DNA of 34,772 nt from Actinomycetes bacterium. GTDB taxonomy: Bacteria; Actinomycetota; Actinomycetes; Mycobacteriales; Micromonosporaceae. This document shows positions 30,003 to 34,772 of this stretch, piece by piece (the stretch's first letter is position 1; each line of letters begins with the position of its first letter). The notes beneath the pieces were generated by a model. It did not search any database, was not told where the DNA came from, and saw only the letters and a program-made list of their open reading frames with translations. The DNA is taken from NCBI GenBank assembly GCA_023402505.1, contig JAEYGD010000119.1, positions 1-34,772 of the forward strand. Reading direction: 5' to 3'. The position numbers and the translations under genes were made by a program.

Positions 30003-30042
30003 CCTGGACAGATGTCTTCAAGGTCATTCCGCGCCTGTTCCG
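29971..30042. repeat. putative integrase arm-binding sites, right end
   Basis: GTTCCGGATCTTGCCT (29971-29986) equals 15634-15649. TTCCGCGCCTGTTCCG (30027-30042) equals 15624-15639 except for one base. The first lies in the end of int, the second 105 bp from the core repeat. See the left-end entry. Confidence 0.6.
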
Positions 30043-30147
30043 CGACCTACGACAAACGGCGGCTTCCGGTGGCCTACGGCTGCACACCTGTGCTAATTGA
30101 GCAACGTGTGTATTACCAGCTCAGATGGCGTTTCGGCTGCGTATCGA

Positions 30148-30191
30148 GGTGCCCCCGGCAGGATTCGAACCTGCGACACACGGTTTAGGAA
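30148..30191. repeat. attR: 44-bp direct repeat within tRNA-Arg
   Basis: Perfect copy of 15503-15546. It restores the 3' part of the tRNA gene from the anticodon loop to the discriminator base, so integration leaves the tRNA intact. Confidence 0.95.
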
Positions 30192-30222
30192 ACCGATGCT
30201 CTATCCCCTGAGCTACGAGGGC
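30150..30222 (-). tRNA. tRNA-Arg (anticodon CCT)
   Basis: Reading the minus strand, GCCCTCG (acceptor), TA, GCTC...GAGC (D-arm), an anticodon arm with loop TTCCTAA, a 5-nt variable loop, GCAGG-TTCGAAT-CCTGC (T-arm) and CGGGGGC (acceptor) fold into a 73-nt cloverleaf. The anticodon is CCT, which reads AGG (Arg). The CCA end is not encoded. The 27:43 pair is a T-T mismatch. It is the attachment site of the element; its 3' half comes from the element. Confidence 0.95.
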
Positions 30223-30511
30223 GCGAGGGCACAGTCTAGCGACCCGGGGGTTTACCCGGGGTGGCAGGGAGTGGCCCACGTTCACCCACGTCACCCGGAC
30301 CGCCGTTCTCGTAGCCAGGACCACAGCGCGAGCACACCAACCCCCGTTCGCGACTGGCGGTCGGCCACGGCGACCCGCGTCTTCCACGGCCGCCCCGCTG
30401 ACGGGGCCCGCAGATCGAACACCGGACAGCCCGCATAACGAACGCACCCGTTGCCGCGAATCGAAAGCCAATGTCCCCGCAGATCGAAAGTGCGGCTGTT
30501 ACGATGACGCC

Positions 30512-31774
30512 GTGCCCACACCGCATCTGATCCCCCGTCGCGCCGCCGCGCAGGTCAATGCCGCTCTAGCGGACACCCGCGTCGTCTTGATCAGCGGAGC
30601 ACGCCAAGCAGGCAAGAGCACCCTGGTCCGCCTCGTTGCCGGCGATCGTCTGGCCGAGCGCCGCGATCTTGACCGGGCCCAGGACCGGGCGGCGGCGATC
30701 GCCGATCCCGTCGGGTTCGTGGACTCCTCCGAACTCCTGGTCATCGACGAGATCCAACGCGCTCCGGAACTCCTGTTGGCCATCAAGGCTGCCGTCGACG
30801 AGGATCCCCGTCCTGTCCGGTACCTGCTCACCGGTTCATCACGGCTGTTCGGCATGGTGGCCGCCCCGGACGCATTGCCCGGCCGGATGGAGACTGTCGA
30901 ACTCTGGCCATTCTCCCAGGGCGAACTCGACGCAGCGCCGGACGGATTCGTTGACGCCGTCTTCGCGCTCGGCGCGGACCTGCGACACGAGTCGGACGTG
31001 ACCCGCGCCGACTACGGGGCCCGGATCGTGCGCGGCGGCCTACCCGAGGCGACCACCCGCACCGACCCGCGCCGCCGCCAACGATTCCTCGACGCCTACG
31101 TCCAGGCGCTCATCGACCGCGACGTCCGACAGCTGTCCGACATCCAGCACAAGGGCGAACTACGCAAGCTGGTACGCCTGCTCGCGGCCAGATCCGCGAC
31201 CATCATCGCCGCAAACTCCCTCGAATCCGCCCTCGGACTGAGCCGGCCGACTATCGCCCGCTACCTCCAAGCCCTGGAGGAGATCTTTCTGGTCAAACGG
31301 ATCCCCGGCTGGTCCCGCAACCTCGGCACCCGCACCACCGCCGCGCCAAAACTGATCTTCGTCGACTCCGGCATCGCCGCCAACGAAATCGCGACCGACG
31401 CTCGGGCACTGCTCCGGCCGGGCGCACCGTTCGGCCCGCTCCTCGAATCATTCGTCCTGTCCGAGCTGTCGCGGCAGCTCACCTGGTCCGCGCAGCCCGT
31501 TGATCTGTCTCACTACCGCGACCAGAGCCGGTACGAAGTCGACGCCGTGCTCGAAAACAGATCCGGCCAGGTGGTCGGGATCGAAGTCAAAGCAGCCACC
31601 ACCGTCGGACCCCACGACTTCCGCGGGCTACGCCGACTCGCCGACCGCCTCGGCGACGATTTCATCGCCGGCATCGTCCTCTACACCGGAACCTCCACCC
31701 TGCCGTTCGGCGACAGACTCCGCGCCATGCCGGTCAGCGCCCTGTGGCAGGTTCCCGCCCCGACAACAGACTGA
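30512..31774 (+). CDS. AAA_14 / DUF4143 ATPase with C-terminal nuclease-like domain
   Basis: 420 residues from GTG 30512. The P-loop is ISGARQAGKSTLVR (about 27-40), and Walker B is ELLVIDEIQRAPELL (about 79-93). After the ATPase come the winged-helix region (LGLSRPTIARYLQALEEIFLV) and the DUF4143 domain, which ends with YEVDAVLENRSGQVVGIEVKAA, a D-x(n)-ExK arrangement of the PD-(D/E)xK nuclease fold. These ATPases are widespread in bacteria and archaea with no settled function. A -10-like TACGAT about 10 bp before the GTG suggests a leaderless mRNA. It lies on the chromosome side, 290 bp from the tRNA, in the opposite direction. Confidence 0.9.
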   Translation: MPTPHLIPRRAAAQVNAALADTRVVLISGARQAGKSTLVRLVAGDRLAERRDLDRAQDRAAAIADPVGFVDSSELLVIDEIQRAPELLLAIKAAVDEDPRPVRYLLTGSSRLFGMVAAPDALPGRMETVELWPFSQGELDAAPDGFVDAVFALGADLRHESDVTRADYGARIVRGGLPEATTRTDPRRRQRFLDAYVQALIDRDVRQLSDIQHKGELRKLVRLLAARSATIIAANSLESALGLSRPTIARYLQALEEIFLVKRIPGWSRNLGTRTTAAPKLIFVDSGIAANEIATDARALLRPGAPFGPLLESFVLSELSRQLTWSAQPVDLSHYRDQSRYEVDAVLENRSGQVVGIEVKAATTVGPHDFRGLRRLADRLGDDFIAGIVLYTGTSTLPFGDRLRAMPVSALWQVPAPTTD

Positions 31775-31862
31775 GCCCCGCTCGCAAGAAGACCGAGAGG
31801 CGTGGCCAGCTGATCTTCGGCAAGCGATCACAGCAAGGGCCGGAGCCGGCAGTGCGCTGGGG

Positions 31863-32339
31863 TCAGTTGGTGCGGTTGAGGCGGACGATGGCCCCGTTCA
31901 GGGTGGTGGCGAAGAGGGTCCAGGCGACGTACGGGGCCAGTGCCGCGCCGGCGAGACGATCGGCGCGTGCGGCGCGGCGCAGCAGCAACAAATTGGAGGC
32001 GTTGAGCGCGGTGATCTCGGCCAGCGCGGCGGCCGGCTTGCGGGCCCGGAAGAAGAGGGCGGTCCAGCCGGCGTTGAGCGCCAGGTTGAGCGCGTAGTCA
32101 CGGGTGAACGCGGTGCGGTCGGCCCCGTCGGTACGGTCGATCGCGCGGGCGCCGGCTACCGCGATCAGCGCGTACAGCGGCGTCCACACCAGGGGAAACG
32201 CGGCCGACGGCGGCTGCCAGAAGGGCTTGTGCAGTCGCCGGTACCAGCGCGAGGAGGTTCCGGAGGCGGTGGCGGCACTGCCGGCGGCGGCGGTCGCGGC
32301 GACGGCCGCCGCGGTCTTGGCGAGAGTCGGTAGTCGCAT
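31863..32339 (-). CDS. tspO: TspO/MBR-family membrane protein
   Basis: 158 residues from ATG 32339. Five hydrophobic helices and the family signature WYRRLHKPFWQPPSAAFPLV then WTPLYALIAVAG are seen, with LNLALNAGWTALFF and LAPYVAWTLFATTLN. These are the Trp-rich motifs of tryptophan-rich sensory protein (TspO), which binds porphyrins and is linked to stress and tetrapyrrole handling in the membrane. The N-terminus is Ala-rich and longer than in Rhodobacter TspO. The gene stands alone, converging with the DUF4143 gene and divergent from the M23 gene. Confidence 0.93.
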   Translation of the reverse strand: MRLPTLAKTAAAVAATAAAGSAATASGTSSRWYRRLHKPFWQPPSAAFPLVWTPLYALIAVAGARAIDRTDGADRTAFTRDYALNLALNAGWTALFFRARKPAAALAEITALNASNLLLLRRAARADRLAGAALAPYVAWTLFATTLNGAIVRLNRTN

Positions 32340-32529
32340 GACGGTCAGCTACCCCGACCGGCGCGGATCAACCCGGGTCCGGTCGACCCTGTGGCCGGCC
32401 GACCGGAGATCATCTTTCCGCGACCGCCCGGCTGCACTAAATCTTCATGCTCGACACCCTGTTCCGTAGACGATTTTCATCACCTTCGATAACCTCCATT
32501 CAGCGAGATTCATCGATGAAGGGGGTTCC

Positions 32530-33705
32530 ATGCGGCACACCTGGCAACGGCTCGTGCTCACCTGCGCCCTGGCGGCGATGGGCACCTCGACCCTGGCACC
32601 GGCAGCGGCTGCGGCCACACCCGGCGCGGCGCCGGTGACGGTCACCGACGCCGTCACCGCGAAGCTCATCGGTCAGGCCGACGTGACCGCCACCCGGGCC
32701 GGCGGAGCCGAGCGGACCAGGGTCACGGTCACCCGCGCGAGCGGTCGATGGGCCTTCGGCACGGCGGTGCTCCTGGCGGACCGGTCCGCGGACGCGCACC
32801 CGACCGGCTCGATCTTCCTGGCCCGCGCGGGCGCCGGAGGCTGGACGGTCACCTTCGACGGCGAGGAGTCGTTCGCCGACCTGGCCGCCGCGTCACCGCT
32901 GGTGAACCAGGCCGAGAAGTCGGTGCTCACGACGCCGGTCACACCGATGTACGCGGGCGGCGACTACCGCACCGGCATGGCACTGCCGTTCGCCGTCGGG
33001 CAGACGTGGACGCTCACCGGCGGCCCACACGGCTGGAGCGGCAGCGCCGCGCCGTGGAGCTCCGTCGACCTGGCCGGCGGCGACCAGGTGGTCCGTGCCG
33101 CCCGCGCGGGCACGGCGTACACCATGTGCACCGGATGGATCCGGGTCATCCACGACCGCGGCTACTCCACCGACTACTACCACCTGTGGAGCAGCATCTC
33201 CGTCAACGGCGCCAGCGTTGCCCAGGGGGCCTTCCTCGGCTACACGGGCACCGACGTCACCTGCGGCGGCAGCGCCTCCGGGCGGCACGTGCACTTCGGG
33301 CTGCGGCAGAACAGCGCCTACGTCCCCATCGCCGGGCACGACATCGGCAAGTGGACCTTCGGCAGCGGGGCCGGCGCCTACCAGGGTGGCGCCCGGCACG
33401 GATCGGCCTGGGTCGGAGCAGGTGGACAGCTCTACAACTACGGCCCGCTCGGCTTCAACCAGGGGGTCGTCGACGCCAACGGCGGAGGGACGCTCACCCG
33501 GCGATCCGGCCCTGGCACCGGGTACGCCGTCCTGGGCTCGGTCGCCGACGGCGCGACGGTCACCATCGCCTGCTCGGCGAACGGCACCTCGCACACCGGC
33601 CGGTACGGCACCACCGCGCTGTGGAACCGGCTCACCGATGGCAGCTGGGTTTCGGACGCCTACCTCTCCACCGGCGTGAACGGACCGGTCAACGGGTGGT
33701 GCTGA
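32530..33705 (+). CDS. secreted M23 (beta-lytic/LasA-type) metallopeptidase, second copy
   Basis: 391 residues from ATG 32530 with AAGGGGG just upstream. A signal peptide covers residues 1-29 (ending AAAAAT). Zinc-site residues: H167 (GPHGWSG), D180 (SSVDLAGG; the 13-residue spacing agrees with LasA), H253 and H255 (RHVHFGL), with YYHLW between. The C-terminal SH3-like part (RRSGPGTGYAVLGSVADG, LWNRLTDGSW, ending GPVNGWC) nearly repeats that of the paralogue at 13189-14373. The two genes are in opposite orientation on either side of the mobile element. It should hydrolyse cross-bridges in bacterial walls outside the cell. Confidence 0.93.
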   Translation: MRHTWQRLVLTCALAAMGTSTLAPAAAAATPGAAPVTVTDAVTAKLIGQADVTATRAGGAERTRVTVTRASGRWAFGTAVLLADRSADAHPTGSIFLARAGAGGWTVTFDGEESFADLAAASPLVNQAEKSVLTTPVTPMYAGGDYRTGMALPFAVGQTWTLTGGPHGWSGSAAPWSSVDLAGGDQVVRAARAGTAYTMCTGWIRVIHDRGYSTDYYHLWSSISVNGASVAQGAFLGYTGTDVTCGGSASGRHVHFGLRQNSAYVPIAGHDIGKWTFGSGAGAYQGGARHGSAWVGAGGQLYNYGPLGFNQGVVDANGGGTLTRRSGPGTGYAVLGSVADGATVTIACSANGTSHTGRYGTTALWNRLTDGSWVSDAYLSTGVNGPVNGWC

Positions 33706-33898
33706 CCAGGACTTGCCGGCGGCTGCCGGGACGGTGCGGGAGTGGTGCCGGCCGGGGACGGCGCCACCTCCGCACCGACCGTATGACGAAGACGGGATGT
33801 AGCAACGCATTGTCGTTCATCGATGTTTGCCAATAGGCTCCCTGCCACCGCGGATGCGGCGCAGCCAAGAGGCACGCCGTCGATGTTTGGAGGGACCC

Positions 33899-34696
33899 AT
33901 GGTGCGTTGGCGTAGATTCCTCGGCCGGATGGCGGCCGTTCTGGTGGCGGTGACCGCGGGAACGTTCACGATGGTGGCGCCCGCGAGCGCGGCGCCGACC
34001 GGTGACATGACCCCGTACGTCGTCGGCGGCACCCGAGCGGCGCAGGGCGAATTCCCGTTCATGGTGCGGCTCTCCATGGGGTGCGGCGGCTCCCTCTACA
34101 GCTCGCGCCTGGTGCTGACCGCCGCGCACTGCGTCGGCCGTACCGGAACCAACACCAGCATCACCGCCACCCTGGGCGTGGTGGACCTCCAGTCCTCCAG
34201 CCGGATCCAGGTTCGCTCCAACTACGTCTACCGGGCGCCCGGCTACAACGGCAACGGCGACGACTGGGCTCTGATCCGGCTCGCCACCCCGGTCACCTCG
34301 CTCGCCACGCTCAAGATCACCACCAGCACGGCGTACGACAACGGGACCTTCACCGTCGCCGGGTGGGGAGCCGCCCGCGAAGGTGGCGCGCAGCAGCGCT
34401 ACCTGCTCAAGGCCACCGTGCCGTTCGTCGACGACGCGACCTGCAACCGGTACTACGGCGGCCAGATCATTCCCAACGAGGAGATCTGCGCCGGCTACGC
34501 GAGCGGCGGTGTCGACACCTGTCAGGGTGACTCCGGTGGCCCGATGTTCCGGCGGGACGCCACCAACGCCTGGGTCCAGGTGGGCATCGTCAGCTGGGGC
34601 AACGGCTGCGCCCGGCCCAACTACCCCGGCGTCTACACCCAGGTGAGCACGTACGCCTCGGCGATCCAGTCGGCAGCCGCGAGCCTCGGCGGCTGA
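33899..34696 (+). CDS. secreted trypsin-like serine protease
   Basis: 265 residues from ATG 33899, preceded by GGAGGG at about 33889-33894. Signal peptide 1-31 (RRFLGRMAAVLVAVTAG ... PASA), a short propeptide, and a mature protein beginning VVGG (41-44). The triad is H77 (LTAAHC), D122 (DDWALIRL) and S212 (QGDSGGP); D206 predicts trypsin specificity. Four cysteines fit disulfides of the S1 family. There is no extra domain, unlike the protease at 7284-9101. Length and motifs are close to Streptomyces griseus-type trypsin. The remaining 76 bp of the window contain no gene. Confidence 0.95.
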   Translation: MVRWRRFLGRMAAVLVAVTAGTFTMVAPASAAPTGDMTPYVVGGTRAAQGEFPFMVRLSMGCGGSLYSSRLVLTAAHCVGRTGTNTSITATLGVVDLQSSSRIQVRSNYVYRAPGYNGNGDDWALIRLATPVTSLATLKITTSTAYDNGTFTVAGWGAAREGGAQQRYLLKATVPFVDDATCNRYYGGQIIPNEEICAGYASGGVDTCQGDSGGPMFRRDATNAWVQVGIVSWGNGCARPNYPGVYTQVSTYASAIQSAAASLGG

Positions 34697-34772
34697 CCGT
34701 ACTCTCCGGTGGCCCCGCCCCTTACCCCCGCCGGGCCCCCCGCCAGGGCCCCGCAAACCGCGTCGCCCCCCC

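Larger units (their letters stand above)
15503..30191. mobile_element. AICE-type integrative conjugative element in tRNA-Arg(CCT), about 14.7 kb
   Basis: The limits are two identical 44-bp copies of the tRNA-Arg(CCT) 3' part: 15503-15546 (attL) and 30148-30191 (attR, which rebuilds the tRNA). The integrase and excisionase genes abut attR, as usual. Inside lie a HUH replication initiator of RepSA type, an FtsK/TraB-type double-stranded DNA motor with a separate membrane subunit, a Spd-like membrane protein, a Nudix protein and regulators. This gene set defines actinomycete integrative and conjugative elements such as pSAM2, which excise, replicate by rolling circle and transfer double-stranded DNA between mycelia. 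The left third is cargo of lower GC with a predicted defence system. All essential genes look intact, so the element is probably active. Confidence 0.93.

Noticed and set aside
15503..30191. Insertion sequences or transposases inside the element
   Set aside because: No DDE or serine transposase motifs were seen in any frame; the only recombinase is the tyrosine integrase.
30512..31774. Membership of the DUF4143 ATPase in the mobile element
   Set aside because: It lies outside attR on the chromosomal side and has host-like GC content.

Overview
The window is chromosomal DNA from a high-GC actinobacterium, most likely a member of the Micromonosporaceae (Micromonospora-like). The signs are GTG and TTG starts, strong third-position GC bias, a PopR/ClgR-type regulator beside clpP, a FolP2-type dihydropteroate synthase homologue beside a DivIVA-domain protein, and an integrative conjugative element of the actinomycete type (AICE). 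Genus is inferred from gene style only.

Left chromosomal arm (1-15502): a partial DivIVA-domain membrane protein diverges from a FolP2-like gene. Then come an orphan nuoA, a Pro/Thr-rich wall-anchored surface protein, the two-gene korA-korB 2-oxoacid:ferredoxin oxidoreductase operon, a secreted trypsin-like protease with C-terminal VCBS/FG-GAP-like repeats, and a two-TM potassium channel with RCK domains. These are followed by a PopR/ClgR-like regulator with a matching palindromic operator in front of clpP, a quinone oxidoreductase-like dehydrogenase, a secreted M23 beta-lytic-type metallopeptidase and two small unknown genes.

Integrated element (15503-30191, about 14.7 kb): a 44-bp perfect direct repeat marks attL and attR. 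attR is the 3' half of a tRNA-Arg(CCT) gene and attL is the displaced copy. Inside, from left to right: (i) a lower-GC cargo block with a ThsB/MTH538-type TIR protein, a four-TM tandem SLATT protein and a convergent nucleoside-deoxyribosyltransferase-like/TIR-like protein, which looks like an undescribed nucleotide-signalling abortive-infection system; (ii) an HD-domain protein, a Nudix hydrolase and an XRE regulator with a degenerate phospholipase-D-like sensor domain; (iii) a 30-bp operator with perfect 10-bp arms overlapping divergent promoters; (iv) a translationally coupled maintenance and transfer operon: Pra-like protein, membrane part and motor part of a split FtsK/TraB translocase, small unknown, HTH and zinc-ribbon proteins, a Spd-like membrane protein, a two-tyrosine HUH replication initiator, an excisionase and a tyrosine integrase. 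Several intergenic gaps in this operon carry long-stem hairpins; two of them show the same 13-nt sequence in their loops. Short repeats inside both ends of the element look like integrase arm-binding sites.

Right chromosomal arm (30192-34772): the rest of tRNA-Arg, an AAA_14/DUF4143 ATPase, a TspO-family protein, a second M23 metallopeptidase paralogous to the one left of the element, and a small secreted trypsin. The secreted peptidases suggest a saprophytic, exoenzyme-producing lifestyle.

All functions are read from sequence motifs and family knowledge; no database search was run.
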